Of a stretch of DNA of 64,000 bases, positions 1-14,716 are shown piece by piece (positions within the stretch are counted from its first letter, which is position 1; each line of letters starts with the position of its first letter). The stretch lies in contig CM063502.1 in NCBI GenBank assembly GCA_032207245.1, positions 47,093,904 to 47,157,903 on the forward strand, given 5' to 3'. The notes beneath the pieces were generated by a model. It searched no databases and was not told the DNA's origin. It saw nothing but the letters and a program-made list of their open reading frames with translations. The position numbers and the translations under genes were made by a program. The stretch is from Pardosa pseudoannulata. Taxonomy: Eukaryota > Arthropoda > Arachnida > Araneae > Lycosidae.

Positions 1-3000
1 TAGTTATTTTATATGAATTTAATAAAAGAGGTAAAGAAATATAAATATTATTTATAAATAATATGTGCCCGTACCAACGTATTTCAATAGCTTTAAATAT
101 GTATTAGAAGAAATTTTTAACTCACATGGGGCCAATATGTTATGGTAAGTGTCATCGGAATGACAGGTCACATCCTCCATTACTGAGGTTTTGTGACTAA
201 AGCACAATTTTTAAGATTCAACAACTGCTTTAGGTGACCAGTACCTATGCATTATTCAGACATTTATAAGTTGTTGATAATGTCAGTAAAAGTGTTTATA
301 TCCATTACTTATAATTGGCTAAGGAAAGAGCATCTCTTGCTATCTTTGAAGTCAGTGCTTTGTAATCCTGTGGATTAGTGATAAATTCTCTGCTTCATTA
401 TTTCGATGTTTTAATAGTTATTAACTTTAAAACAGTATCGTTGTTTATAAGCCCAATGATGTAAACTGAGGGAAAGAGAGACATTAACAAAGTTAAGTAG
501 ATTTTGTTGTAAATGTGGAATATATTCAACAGTAATTTAAGGGAGCTTTAATAACAGTGCTGTGATTAATATGTGATAATAAAAAACACGTCCAAGTGAT
601 GAAACTGAAAGAAGTATAAAGAGCAAGCCAAGAATAACAATGATTATTCAACGTTATTTCATATATTCACTGCAGCAAATAATATTACTCTACCAAGATC
701 TTACAGCACCGCAGCGGCTGCTCGCAAAATAGAAGTAACACCCGGATAGGAATAAAATCAAAGGAAAGATCGCAAAGCTGATTTCTGATACGGATGTCTC
801 ATTTCAATGTTGGTTGCTTATGTAATCGTCTTGTAATTCCTCAAGTAAGACATATGACAGATTTTTATCGTGTTTTGACATAACGCGATCACATTCTGAC
901 ACATCAAACAGGACGTATGACATTTTAATAGTCATACACTTCTATCTCTCTGGGATTGCGGTTTGCGTTGGTTGAAATCTCATGACTTTAATTAGATGAC
1001 TGTAATTGAAAAGAACAAAAGAACTCGCAAAGCAGACAGTAATTTTGTACATGAATTCATATAAATAATACTAATAAAGTATAAACAATGTCGTTTGAGG
1101 ATTTGTTCCCTAAAGCTATTTTATTTCACACTTCAAACCGAGGCTAAAATTTTTCTTTCTTGGCCCCTAGCGGCAACGTTGATTTCTCTTTGTTTTACTG
1201 GATAATGCTGAAAAATTTCTTATAAATAAATATTACAAATATTAATTAACACTTAAATAATCATGCTACTACCGCATTGAAATAAAATAAATTGCACTCA
1301 TTTCAACAATTGTGCTTAAAATTGCTTATTATTTTAAGCATCAACTGTATAGAAATAGATAAGTGATAAAAGAACATAATGACACTAAACATTTGGTGAT
1401 TTGGGTGCCGCCTGATGGGTTATCTAAGGTAATTTAGTTGGGTGTGCTGCGGTTAGCCTTTTTATGTACGATGGGTAAATAGACCGGATATCTAAGTGTG
1501 ATCCACATGGTACACGCCATCTGACGAGATATCTAAATATTAGTCACTGGTAGTACATGCCAGTGTAAAAAAAGTTAAAGAGCTAATTCTATATTTAATC
1601 GTATACAGGGTAAAAAATTCAATAGTAGGTTGCGAATCCCTAAAATTCACCCACAGTCAAAACTACAAATGCGTGCCATATCAAAGTTAAAGTTCAGTTT
1701 AGAAAACAAAGCATGTTATCCGAAATAAGTTCCTTACTTAGATTCAGATTAATAATACAAACGCTAGTTTTAAGGTATGAAATTTATCAAGTCATGTAAA
1801 AGCTTTTATTTCATTATGAAAAATCCTCGAGTTCAAATTTAAACTATAGTATATTCTTTATGATAGCCTCAAGAAATCATGCTGCAATTTACTTGAGGAC
1901 AAATTGAAAAAAAAAAAAAAATGAAAGCAAAATGCATGAACAGATGAAATCTGGCAGTAATAACTTATTGTCATGTTGGACAATATACACCAATACGATT
2001 TAAGTAATAGTTAACGTCACTGTTACAAGGATTAATGGAATAAGAGTGTAGCAGTTTCAGAGGAAAAAATCACGTCAGGCTTTCAAATACCCTGAGAAAA
2101 CAAGAGTTAACAGGCTATAAATTAGGATTATAAATAGTGCAGTCAAAAATTCTATCGTTTCTTGATTAATTGCTTCTTCTAAAACCTGATTAAAAGAATT
2201 TAGTGTAAGTGTTTATAAACTATCCTAATCACTTGCCTGCGTAAAGAGTTTTCATTATATTGTCTGTATATGGTTGTGTTTTATTTTGTTCAGAGTGTTG
2301 CAGTAATATTTTTTTCACGGTAGGGGCTAAATATACCAGGACCTGTTTTTTAAAGTCAATCCCCGTAGTACACATCTCCTTTAGGCATATACGGGTTTCA
2401 TGCACCCGAGGTACCTGAGTGAACTTCGCTATGTTTTACCTTGGAGTCTCGAGCATATCTTTGTAAATTTTCTTCTTTGCCGGATTGGGGTACGTCAAAA
2501 TCGGCCCTTGATCTCGTAGGTCAATAGATGCTTGGTAGCTGTTTCGGGTTTCTGTCGTAGCTTCAAGTCACTCAATGATCATATGGGGCTTTCAAAGCCC
2601 TTGTAAGGATATTCGATTTCTTGAAGCCGATTCCTAATGGTTACGAACATTTGTGTCAGCAATGAGTTTCGAATCCCCAGAATCTGATTACAAAAAGTAG
2701 ATATGTTTGGATGTTTGGGACGAATTTATTCAAATATCTTGCTTCTGTTTTATATTGGCAGGTTATCTTTGGTTCATGTGCATCTATTTTTCATCTACTA
2801 CAATGCAAACCAATTTTTATCTCGTTCAACAAAAGGCTTACAGACGTAAACTCATAATCTTTTTTAACGTTTCACTTTTAACACACACACAAAAAATCCT
2901 TTATCACTAAAAATACTGTTTCGATCCTACTATTTGTTTTTTTACAGTCTTCTAAATCGCATCGATATTTTATTGAAAAAGTTAGCTTCTTTGAGCATCC

Positions 3001-3791
3001 AGTATAACAATACTGTTCACTGCTGAAACTTATGAGTTTTAAAACATACGTTTACACAGAGCATGTTAGAAAGCTATCCACCTATCTACTGATATTCTAT
3101 TTGAAAAATGCATTTTTTTGTCTTAGAAATGTATCTGCTATGCATTTCTTGTCACATATAGTATTCAAGTGTTGATGAAATTCAATCGAGTAGATAGAGC
3201 ACGTCAGAAAGAAAATAACATCTCAGTGATATCCTTTTGACGGACTGAGAATCATTCCCATACTTCCTGAGACACTGAGAAATCTAAGGATGCATACTGT
3301 TTCCTGTTGCAGTATTGGGTTAAAATTATTATAAAATATCACCAATGATTCATACCTATACAGAGGAAGAAATATGGAGTTGATCATATTCCGTAAGCAA
3401 AAGCAAAATAATATTTTTTTTAGTAGAGCAGTCATTTCAAAAAATTATTTTTTTTGTTAAAATCTAGTGAAATTCTAGTTTGAATGTTTTGGTCAATAAT
3501 TAGGGCGGACGATAAAGTATCTACTAGGTATTTTTCATAATCGATCGTGAGGCGGAATAAATAGTAGTTATCCCAATCTCTATAATGAATTCCCTATTTT
3601 GATATCAGGTTTAATTTATGAATATCACCTTAGCGGCATCGTGAGCTAGAGAATGTAAAATTTGTAACAATTTGTAACTTTGGAATTGTAATGTAGTTTC
3701 ACTTGAAATTTTTAGGAAAAGTAGCTCTTTTATGCATCTTAATATGGAAAATATTTCAAATATTAATATATATATTATAGTGATGCTTCAA

Positions 3792-3792
<1 letters not shown>
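1..3792. other. AT-rich non-coding DNA
   Basis: No coding region recognised apart from the SINE fragment at 2622. Two patches are less AT-rich: about 690-960, and 2310-2620, which may be part of an unrecognised repeat. Both could be conserved non-coding sequence; this cannot be judged here. Confidence 0.6.
2622..2692 (-). mobile_element. SINE family 1, fragment
   Basis: Carries GAAGCCGATTCCTAATGGTT, ACGAACAT and TTTCGAATCCCC, i.e. the middle of the SINE shared with the copies at 21446 and 63135, including a degenerate B box. Both ends are missing or too diverged. Confidence 0.5.

Positions 3793-3836
<44 letters not shown>
3793..3836. repeat. (TA)n microsatellite
   Basis: Pure TA run left of the solo LTR. 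Confidence 0.95.
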
Positions 3837-3840
<4 letters not shown>

Positions 3841-4180
3841 ATGTCGTGATCCAGTGTTAAGGCGAATGGAAAACAGTCTTTCTTGATAATAATAAGTTTA
3901 TTAAATCATCGTTTCTTCTAAAAGCAAAACCTGCGCCATTTTCATTGTTCGTGGCGGAGACACGCGTAGAGTGTGTTCACAGTTCCATGTCCACGCGCTG
4001 ACTGATCTTATCAGTTTGCAAACTAATCAAATTCTTCCAAAATGCTCCCACCTGACCGGATTATCCTAAAAGCTTAAGCGAGCGTGGTTCTTTTTCATTT
4101 ATTTTATTATTATATAATAGTTCTCTTTTTAAAATCGCTTATAACTCACGTAAATTCCAACTACCTTTTTTTTTAGAACT

Positions 4181-4184
<4 letters not shown>
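3837..4184 (-). mobile_element. Probable solo LTR between (TA)n tracts
   Basis: A 348-bp unit begins TGTAATGTCG and ends AACTGACA on the plus strand, so on the minus strand it runs TGTCAGTT...CATTACA with TG...CA ends. TATA flanks each side, as for retrovirus-like elements that target ATAT. Read on the minus strand it has an AATAAA signal (in TTTAATAAACTT) about 70 bp from its end, as in LTR R/U5 regions. No internal retrotransposon sequence is present. Class and family are inferred. Confidence 0.55.

Positions 4185-4218
<34 letters not shown>
4185..4218. repeat. (TA)n microsatellite
   Basis: Pure TA run right of the solo LTR; probably one tract with 3793-3836 before insertion. Confidence 0.95.
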
Positions 4219-4220
<2 letters not shown>

Positions 4221-5989
4221 AAAGATACTTGTATTCAAGTTGTTAAAAGCAACAAGTAGCGCAGAATGTGAGTGGTATTGCATATAACTGATTTGTGAAT
4301 AGAAAAAAAAAGTTAAATACCTTTAGCATTATATCATATTAGATATAGTGCTATGAATATAAAATATATAATAAATTTATGATACTAGCATTAGTATCAG
4401 AAATTTATTTACAAATGAAATCTAATGTTTACCAGCTATATTACTCAAAGTTATATAAATATATATGACTTATTTAGTACTTTTCTGCCTTTCTTAAGAA
4501 ATGAATTTGAAACAAAAATTGATTTTTAAAAATGTGCTACGTTTTCAATATGTAATGTACATTTCATAACATCATACTTGAAATGGTTCAAACGTTCATT
4601 TATTTAAACGAACAGCAAAATTGTTTTAATGCACGATTTCATTTTTTTATTTATTTTCCCTTCTAAATATCAGTAGGAATACATCTCCCCAAATATATCA
4701 TTTATCATATAATCATTTTATTATATTAGTTCATGTTAAGAAAATGAGCTGCAGAAAACCTCTGGATTCTACTTACAAAAATAAAGTCTTGGGAAATGCA
4801 TATTTAATCAATGATAATGTATTATATGTAATTTCATTGTTTACGTCTCAACATGTTTAAGTGTATAGTTATTTTATAGTAATACATGGTAAAATATATT
4901 AATTTCTTCTCGAATTATATGTTATCTATCTGTTATAATAATATTGACTATTAATGTTATTGTGATACAGATCTGTAACATAACCACAAAATTGAAGTTT
5001 TTTCCCCCTGTGAGATTTAAAAAAAAGGTTTTGTTGATTGCTATCCTGCAATTTCTCAGTTAAAATAATTAGTTCATAGTAACCAAAACATATGAAGATA
5101 CAAAATTTAATTTTAGCATCAAAATTTTATTCATCATTTGATCAGATGCACGTGATTATTACTTTAATATACTTTGGATTTGTTAAATTTTTCAAAAGAA
5201 AAATGTGGAGACTGCATAAGTAGATTTTTATACTTATAGAAAGATAGTTTAAAAATTTTTATGTAAAGGTAATTTTTATGCAAAATAATTTACAATATTG
5301 TTTTAAATATATTTTTTGGTTTACCAATAAATTTTCAATTTTATGTTTTAAACTTTTTAAACTGCCTTTTATCTGTTTGAAATAATATTTTTTAACGTTT
5401 AAAAAATTTGGAGCTTTGAGATACAAAAGGTTAAGTTTAAAAATTTTCAAGAAATACCATTAATATACTCCCTGGCTGAAAAATATCTTTAGCTTCTTAA
5501 ACGTAAACTTTTCATTAGCTTTCCCTTCCTCAAGTGAAATGACTTCTTGATACGCCACTCATTCTCGTGGAATTGCTTACCAGGTAGTAATTACGTAAAA
5601 TATGCTGGCACAAATCCCAGAGAAGGTCTGAACACTGAAGAAGTTGTTGATGCGGGAAACGCAACAGCAAAAGTATTTTAACGCACTGCAACGGGGATAA
5701 TGTATTGTATAAGTTTTATATGCTTTAGCTAAGTAGTAGATATACGAGCGTGATGCATTTCATAAATCAAGGTTATTTTAATATATTTAGTCTACTTTAA
5801 AGATTTTCAAAACTATTTTTCTTGCAGTTTCATCTTCCATTTCTAGTTTATATATTTATAAAAAAATTTAAATGTAATTCATTTAATGTCTGCTATTATG
5901 TTACATCTTTACATCATTTTGTGCTGTCTACTACAGAAACAGTATTCGATGTCTTTTCGAAATCAGACATAAAATATATATATTCTATT

Positions 5990-6110
5990 AGTGTAAGTAT
6001 ATATATATGTATATATAAGTATATATATGTAAGTATATATATGCATAATACACATACATATATATATGTGTGTACATATATATGTATTATGTATATACAT
6101 ATACTTACTA

Positions 6111-6148
<38 letters not shown>

Positions 6149-6163
6149 GTATAAGTATTATAA
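5990..6163. repeat. Compound TA/TG/CATA microsatellite
   Basis: Interrupted TATATG, CATACA and pure TA runs. The open frames on both strands here (Ile/Tyr repeats) are artefacts of the repeat. Confidence 0.9.
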
Positions 6164-6754
6164 GTATTAAAAAAATAGCAGTTGAAAAGCATAAAAAAGT
6201 GTATGGGAGTTTTTAAAAATAGATCCCAAAATATAGCTGTTAATTTCGTTAGAAACTAAACAGTAAGAGAGCCTTATTTCTTTAGGAAAGAAGTTAATAG
6301 TTTTCTCACTGAAGGAGAATGTGTAAATGTGAGGTTAATTAGAGAAGATCTTAACCTGGATAAGAGGTGTTTGATACAGTCTGGAGAAGATTATGATTGA
6401 CATAGATTTGGAAGTGATTAATCACTCTCTTTTTTAATGTTAAAGGGGAGTTTTTTTCTAATTAAAGGCAGCGTTGCTATTAAATAAATTCTTGTAAATA
6501 AAAATAATGGAAAGCTGTTGAAGTGGTGTATAAAATATGACAGTTTAGTTATATATGGCATATCACTCCACATTTTTAATGCAAATTTAATAAGTAATTA
6601 AAAAAAATGTAAATGATTGGTTTAGAAGAGTTGTTTTTACATTAAATATTCACTTACACATCATATTTAAACTTATCAGGTTTAGTCGGAAGCCAAACTA
6701 TAATGAAAAACAATTTTAACGTAAAGTACGATTTTACATCTCTCTCTGTGACTT

Positions 6755-6855
6755 ATCTAAATGTTAAAATTTTAATATAAATATAAATATTAATTTATAT
6801 TAAATATGAATTAATATTTATATTGAAATTAAATAGTAAATTTTAATATTTAGAT
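6755..6855. repeat. AT-rich imperfect palindrome, ~100 bp
   Basis: The left arm ATCTAAATGTTAAAATTTTA and ATATAAATATTAATT returns on the right as its reverse complement (AATTAATATTTATATTGAA, ... TAAATTTTAATATTTAGAT), with a short loop near 6805. It could be a small MITE or plain AT hairpin. Confidence 0.6.
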
Positions 6856-9800
6856 AAATTTTTAAACAAATAAACTTATGTTTGAAATTTTATAAGTCAT
6901 CCTTTTTTACAAAATATATATAAATTACAAATTTAAGCCTTAATATTACGTTAAAACAAAGTAAATAGTAATTTAAACTTATATTTCTTATGTATTTGAT
7001 CTAAAGGAACAAATTCTAAAGTAAACAAAAATACACAAACTACTATAAGCACTATAGCATGCAGTTCATTAATAACTTCCAGCTTAATAATATGGCATCT
7101 TCAAAAGCATCAGGCTAGTAATAAACATTTTTCTTCATGTTACTATTAATTAAATACCTTTTTCTTATAAAAATTTTTCTTAGGGTAATGCACTAAACAA
7201 ATTTGTTTGCCGTAACACATTTGTGTTTTAAGCGGCATTAGCAACAATACAAATATTTTTGCTGATTCATTTCTCAAAGTCTTTAAAAAATTAAATAACA
7301 TCTTCTTTTTCAGATATGGGGATAAAAATAAAAACCAATGGTTGGTTCCAAATCCCAGGAATGCCACCAAACCAAAGAAAATGCCTTTCAGTTCTTTTTT
7401 GCTCTTCTTCAGTAGTGACTAGTAGATAACTATTTTTTTTTATTTTTAATGAAATTTCAATTAAAATTGCTGAAACACTGGTTAAAATGTACACTTAAAA
7501 TTTTTTATGTATGGATTTGTTGAATGGCTTATCTAAAAATAGTTTATTTCAAATATTCTTAGGTTATTTTTGTAAAAAACGGTTTTAACAGGAGATTTAT
7601 CCTGTTAACGCCCTGGTACATAATACTACGCTGATCAACGTTAATAGGAAAAAACTACATCCGTAATATTATGGGCGTGCTTTCATTTCAAACAAACTAA
7701 TGTATTCATAATATTGCGTAATGTTATGTAATTTATCAGACTGTCTTTAGAGGGCAACTTTTAAGACTATTTAAAAGAAAACACTCAGTTTTTTTTATCA
7801 TTTTCATGCCATTTAAAGTTCTAAGTTTTTCCACCTATTTAATCTCTTAAAATCTCTATAGAATCCTCATTTTTAATAATTATTCTAAGTAATTAAATAA
7901 TTTTTTAAATGTTTATTCAAATAATATTAGATTTCTTTATTTTGAAATTTCTTAATTTTAATATAATAAAGCCAACTATACTCTAGATGCATAGCCATTT
8001 CCTTATCAAAACAATTATTAATGTTAATGCAAAAAATTATAAGAAACATATAGCAATATATAGATGTATGAATAATTTGTGCATTAAATATACGTTTACT
8101 CAAGATTAATATACACTTGTTTTACGAGATAGTGTGATTTTTCAGAACATAGGACTGCTTTAGGGTTATGCATAGACGAACGTTGAGCTGTAAACGCCGA
8201 AATAAATAAATCTGTTGTATTACACGAGAAATGTGAAGTGTCTTTACAACTGAAACAAAATTAAGCTAACTAAAAATGCGAGTCTGAGTTAAAGCTCAAG
8301 CATTCACATAATCTTTAATAGGTTTTAAAATAGACGTTTCAGTCAATCTGATTGGTGTTCAAAGCCGCTTAAATATTTTTGCTTCTTTGCCAATGTCTTG
8401 ACTGATTTTATGCTTCCAAATCATATAATTTCGACTTATTAAAGCTATTTTAAAATTATACTATGCCAAGATTAACTTATCTCATCTACTCTTGTCCCCT
8501 GTGTTAGTTTCCAAGCGGGTGTGAGCGGATATTCAGTTCCATTATGGACATTTAATGACAGAGGACGTAACTGATGATTTCCTGTCTCGCGACTCATGAG
8601 AATATCCATTGAAACAGCTTCTGTGGGATGATTGTTCGTTCTCGGTCAAGGAAAAAAGAATATCAGGCAAAAATCATTTCCACTCATTCCGGCTCATTAA
8701 TATTTTGACAAGTCATGGAGAATCGATTGGATAGCTCAATACTTTAACTTCTTCCGATCCTCAGAGAGAAAAAATGTCACTTGCTTCCTTTGGCTTTAAG
8801 TGCGTGGCTCTCCTCAATTACTGCGCAGCATAAATGCTGAACTTGAAATTTCGAACTGATTGTTATAGGATGAAGCGAGATAAGTGTGATAAAATATTGA
8901 CATTTTACACTTTGTATAATAACATCAAGCAACTCATAACAGATACATTTGAAAATTTGTACAGTAGTACAAACTATGAAACCGCTAAATAATTATTTTA
9001 TCCAGCTTCTAACGAAGTTTTAATTGAAATATATGAAAACTGGTTAAAATGCAATGCCTCTTAAAATATTTTTATATATATTTAGAGAGTAGCCTATTTA
9101 AATATAGTTTATTTTATAAAATATAAACTATTCTTTTATTTTGTACTATTAAGTGCAGTTTTTATATAAAGAAAATTTTTTTATCAGTAATCTTCGTTGA
9201 TATTAATCTCAAAAATCTCTTTACTATTATCATACGGAATTATTAGTATAGCAATATAAAATGAAAATTTTAAATTCATACTTAGACAGCAAGTGGAAAT
9301 GTTATAAATAATATTTTGAATACATAATCTTAAAGGTTAACAAAATCATATATACGCAAAAGGGGTTTTTAGATCGAACAATACTAAAAACAAATAAAAA
9401 GTTAAGGGTATGATAACACTTACATCGTTTAGAAATATAATTCTATAGGGTTTATAGAAATTACTTTTTATTAATTTTTGATACTATATAACAAATGGCA
9501 TAAATAAATTTTATGTGGAATAAATAAAATTTTTTGTTAGATTTTGAAACTAAAAATAACATTTTTTTAAAATTTAAAAGTATTTTTTAAGCTGAAAATA
9601 CCTAAATTACCTGAACATACGACTTATGAAGTGTTTGTAAAATGAATTCCACTGACTAACATAGTTGTTTTGCTAAATGGCATTATTGCTTTCATATTCT
9701 ATTTCTGGTTACTTTTAAAAATTTTGGAAATATTTTCAAAAATCAATATAAAAAATTGTACTATTAATACATGATAATCAACAGCTGATCAAAAAATCAA

Positions 9801-10457
9801 TACCTGAAATTCATTTAATAAAACATCTCCACCATGTGGAGTAAATTTAAAAATGAATAATATCTATTTAGATGATTTCCAGTAAATAGTATTTTATATA
9901 AGCTGATATTGTCTTAAAATTAATAGTGAACTAAATTCTTACAAAAATAACAATTTTTATAAAACTATCAATTTTCCGATTTTTGTAATGAATTCCCAAG
10001 AGGTTTGCCCTTCTAAAATAATAATAATTGAGATAATACTAATTATCTTTGATGGCTTTCTATAATCTTTATCCTTGCGAATTTTTAGAACAGAAGTATT
10101 ATTGTCGAGTTTAGTATAAATTTTATTTTATTAAGAAAGTTATAAAAGGAGAATAATGCGTCCGTTTTAATGTAAGGGCTTTAAAATAGACAGAAATAAA
10201 AAAAATTATACTAAAAAATTAAAATCATATACATCCTTAAAATTTAATTTTAAATAACATTTATATTACTTGGTAGATTTTGAAGATAATTAAAATACAT
10301 TTCGAAATAATGTACTTTATTTCTCTTGCCTTTCGGATTAACTTTTGTAAATTTATAACATTACAAACTTTTGAATACCTATAAAAGTGGAAAATAAGAG
10401 AGCATGTATTTTATATACTAATAACAGTATTCTAGATAGTATCTAAAATATTTACTT

Positions 10458-10565
10458 CGATTCTAATTATTTTTTTTATTCTAATTTTTAGTTATTTTTA
10501 TTTTTCTATTCTAATTTTTATTTTTTTTATTCTAATATTTATTTTTTTATTCTAATTTTTTTATT
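10458..10565. repeat. T-rich minisatellite
   Basis: TTCTAATTTTTA followed by a T run, repeated about five times with a period near 20-35 bp. Confidence 0.6.
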
Positions 10566-11398
10566 ATACTCTTTACATAGAGAGAGATATTAATTTCCTC
10601 TTTTTACATTCATGAAGTAGTTCGTTTACTTAGGGGGTGGAGGGGACTATGAAACAGCTGTATGCGTTTAAGTTACTTTAATCCTTGTCATTTACACTCT
10701 AATTTTAACAATATAAAAAATAAAGACGATGATAAATAAAATAGATTCTAATCATATATGTGAAGTACATTTTAAAAGTAAAACAGAAACGTTCTAAATT
10801 ACCAAAGCGTTATGATTTCTAAAATTTTGTTTATGTAACAAACTCGTATTTTGAAATATATCTTATGCGTTACTTAATCTTAAACACTTTCAAGATACAT
10901 GTTTTTCAATTTTTGATATATTTAAGTATACATTTAGACAAAATGGAATTTTCCATTCATTTAAGAGCAACTTGGAAGTAGGAAAATGGAATTTTCTTTT
11001 CTTTTAAATAAATTAATCGATTATTAAAATAATTTTATTATTTTAAAATTTTACCAACTCTTTTGGCATAATCTATTAGAAAAAACTCCTTTCAATCTTA
11101 ATATGAGATTAAGTACAATATCTATTTTATACAATTTTATACTGTATAAGTTTATCAAAGTATACTTTTCGAAAACTAAGACCATTTACTTAAGTAATTT
11201 TGAACAAGGAACATATTTTAGGATACCTCCTTTACATCGCATGAAAGCTACACTACTTTTCAGTGAAGGCATCAGCATAAAAATTTGAAAATCATCCTTA
11301 TAGTGGTTCCGATATAATCCTAATCAAAATCTCTAATCTATTATATAGATTTTAAACTGGGAGAAATTCAGAGATTTAAGCATTTTATTTTTAATACA

Positions 11399-11571
<173 letters not shown>

Positions 11572-12222
11572 CGAATACATACATACATTTCCTTGGTAAA
11601 CAGATATACTATTTTAAAGCTTTTAGCAACAAGATAAAAGATTTTAAGCATGCACATTACTTAACACTTTACAAGTTTTGATTCCATTCATTTGTTTATA
11701 GGATAAAATAGGCCTATTCTTGTATGAATGACATACTTTTTGAGTTAATGTAGGAGTAAAACGATATTTAAGCAAACCATTTTGCACTAAGTAAAAAGAC
11801 TTATTAAGCATATTTTTTTTAATCATCTTTAAATTTTATTCTTAATATTTTTAAATAATATTTAAACCTTTCAAAATATCAAAATATAGCATTAAAAAGA
11901 ACAATTTTAAAATTTTGTTATCCTTTGATTTTCTTAGTAAGATTTTGTTTCTCATAAAATTAAATTAAACAAAAATTAAAATACTTTGGTCAATTAAGTA
12001 ACCTTTAATAAACTTATATTAAACAAAAATAATTTGACTAACTTACACGTAATAAATGCTTTGCAGTAAAATAATCAAATGGATCATTAATGAATGCATA
12101 ATAGTCTTTAAAGTTTTACTGCATTTATTACTTTATACTATAAATAAAATTTTTTTTAGCATTACGGAAGTTTTTAATTTTTTCATAGGTTATTGACGTT
12201 ATGAAAAACATAAATGAACAGA

Positions 12223-12255
12223 AGTACTTTAAAACTTTTAAAGTTTTAAAGTACT
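12223..12255. repeat. Perfect 33-nt palindrome
   Basis: AGTACTTTAAAACTTT, one T, and the exact reverse complement AAAGTTTTAAAGTACT. No transposon context. Confidence 0.85.
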
Positions 12256-12538
12256 AAAGAAACTGCACTATCCAATTGGTATAAAAATACCAATTTAGTT
12301 TACGCTAAGTAGTAAAATTGCTTTGGGAACATACATTAAAAAACTATTGGGCAATTTCGTTAATGATTTTTGTCTTTTTATGAAATTAGCAGCGGTTAGA
12401 TATTTTCAGATATATTACTCATAACTTTCATTTTGATATTTCTTAATATATATTTTTATAAAGTAATTTTGGAAATTCTTATTTTTATATATTTTAACGA
12501 AGATTTTGTGATAAGTTAAAGGTGTATATGTTTCAAAA

Positions 12539-12566
12539 TTTTATTTATTTATTTATTTATTTATTT
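12539..12566. repeat. (TTTA)n microsatellite
   Basis: Seven clean ATTT units. Confidence 0.9.
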
Positions 12567-14716
12567 TTGTCCTGACAAACATTTTGAAAAAAGAGTTTCA
12601 CAAGACGAATAAAAACAATGTTATTGTTTGAAGATCAACCATGCTCAAAGTTATACAGTTGACGAATTGATATACTCAACGCTATTTCTTTGAAAGCAGA
12701 TTTCTATTTGAACATTTTGCAGAAGGTTTACAAAACATTTTATGATTATATATAAACATTCACCCAAAAAAATATATATTTAGAAATGAATATGTATATA
12801 TATAAAGTTCAAAGTTTTTGACTAATGAACGTAATCCTTTATTAAATGGCCGTAAAATTTTCTTTTAATCATTGTGTTGTATAAGATTTGTTTGTATAGA
12901 ATTATTAAAAATAACCCAATTTCCACAATAATCACTTAATTCAATTGCTGCTTGAGGAAATTACTTCATGTAACAGTCAAGTGAAGTAAATCATTGACAG
13001 TATTTGCATAAACAATTGTATAAATACCGAGCTTTATAAATAATCGTATTAAGATTAAACTAATCAAAAATAATAAACAAAATCAAATATACAGTATGGG
13101 AAATAAAATAAATAAAATAAATTTGTATTATATTGTTTTGAACGTTCACAGAAATACCTCATAACATAAGCTGCAAGTTTTTTTTTTCTTGAAAGATCAG
13201 GAGGCTTTACAGGGATATATATGATGAAAATTCTTAAAATATATCATTTATGAAATGAACAGTCATGTATTGTTAACTAGTCTTGAGGAAAAAGTAATAT
13301 TTTAAAAATATTCACTTACACCTGATGTCACCAATTTTATTTAATATAAATACACATACGTACATCCATAAACACAGTATATATGTATATGCATCTCTCT
13401 CACTTTTTCTATATATATACACTATGAATACGCACTACATTTGCATTACTGGCCAGACACTTTGAAAAAATAAATAGGAAACATGTTAGACTTTTTGATA
13501 TACTAAAAGAGTACGTTAATCAACGCATTGAGATTTTTGTCACATAAAGAAACTGTATTTTCTTACACTTTACAGCTTTTTACCTTTTGAAAAAAAAATC
13601 AATTTGAAATAAGTGTTTCTCTTTTAAAATAATTGTTCCTTACTACATGCACACTTTTATCCAAAACCGCGAAATTTCCAAAATTATTGTCGTAAGAAGA
13701 CCAATTCAGTGATATGTTTTTAGGAATTTCATTGCATTTTAGATAATCCTGTATGACTTACAAACTGCTTTTCTTCGGACAACAGAATCGCCTATCTATT
13801 CGATAGCTAAGGTACCTTAATTAACACATAGATAAAACAATTTTTCTCCAATAACACATTTTTAACTTTAAAATATATCAGCTTTTTGTGGTTGTTAACT
13901 CTGATCACTGACAAAAAAGGGTTGGAATGTACTGGACATATAATGGATGATAATTATAATGGATATACATTATATAAAATATCTTATCACCTGAAGAATT
14001 TAAAGGAAGTTATTGAAAAAAGTGAGCAATGAATCCTTATAATCTTTGGTATCTTAAAAAGTTATTCTATTGAAATTTTTACTTTAAGAAGCCGTATATA
14101 TTAATCTTTCAAATTATATTAAATATATACTGCTTCTGCATTCTTATTCAAAACTTATTTATTTTCATAGTTTTAATCTCACTAAATATGTAACAGATTC
14201 TTTTTAAATTTTAGTTTAATATTTCTGGTATTTTTGAAACAATTTTCCTGTAAATTTCGTGAAGATTTGATGAAAATTGTTCAGGTACCAAACAACAACA
14301 AAAATAAGCTTAAATAAAATAGCCACTTATTTCAGTGATTTAAAGTTTCTTTTTTTTAATCAAAATATTACATGATTACACGTATGAATGTAAATATATC
14401 GTGAAACTTATAGATCATTTGTCGCATTTTTTGAGGCACTGTAAACGAAATTTTATTTTTTGTTCTTACATTTTTATCAGATTAATTAAAGGTATTCATT
14501 ACTCGTTCTTGCCTAGAAAGTATAAAGAAAATCATGTTTTTTCCCTGATAAAAATATCAAAATTCTTTTTAATATACTTTTTTCAGAAAATCGAAAAGCA
14601 TCTCGTTCCAAAATGTATGGCCATTCATGGAAAAGTGAGTAGTCCCTTTCTTTCTCTCTTCTTTTTCTTCTCCCCCCCCCCCTATATTTCCCGCTAATCG
14701 CAATATAATGGGAATA

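Larger units (their letters stand above)
4219..11398. other. AT-rich non-coding DNA
   Basis: No exon, RNA gene or recognisable transposon besides the microsatellite near 6 kb and the palindrome at 6755. A short hairpin (TTAACAGGA, GATTTA, TCCTGTTAA) is at about 7586-7609. The stretch 8490-8860 is clearly richer in G+C than its surroundings. The frame at 7146-7370 has no support. Confidence 0.6.
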
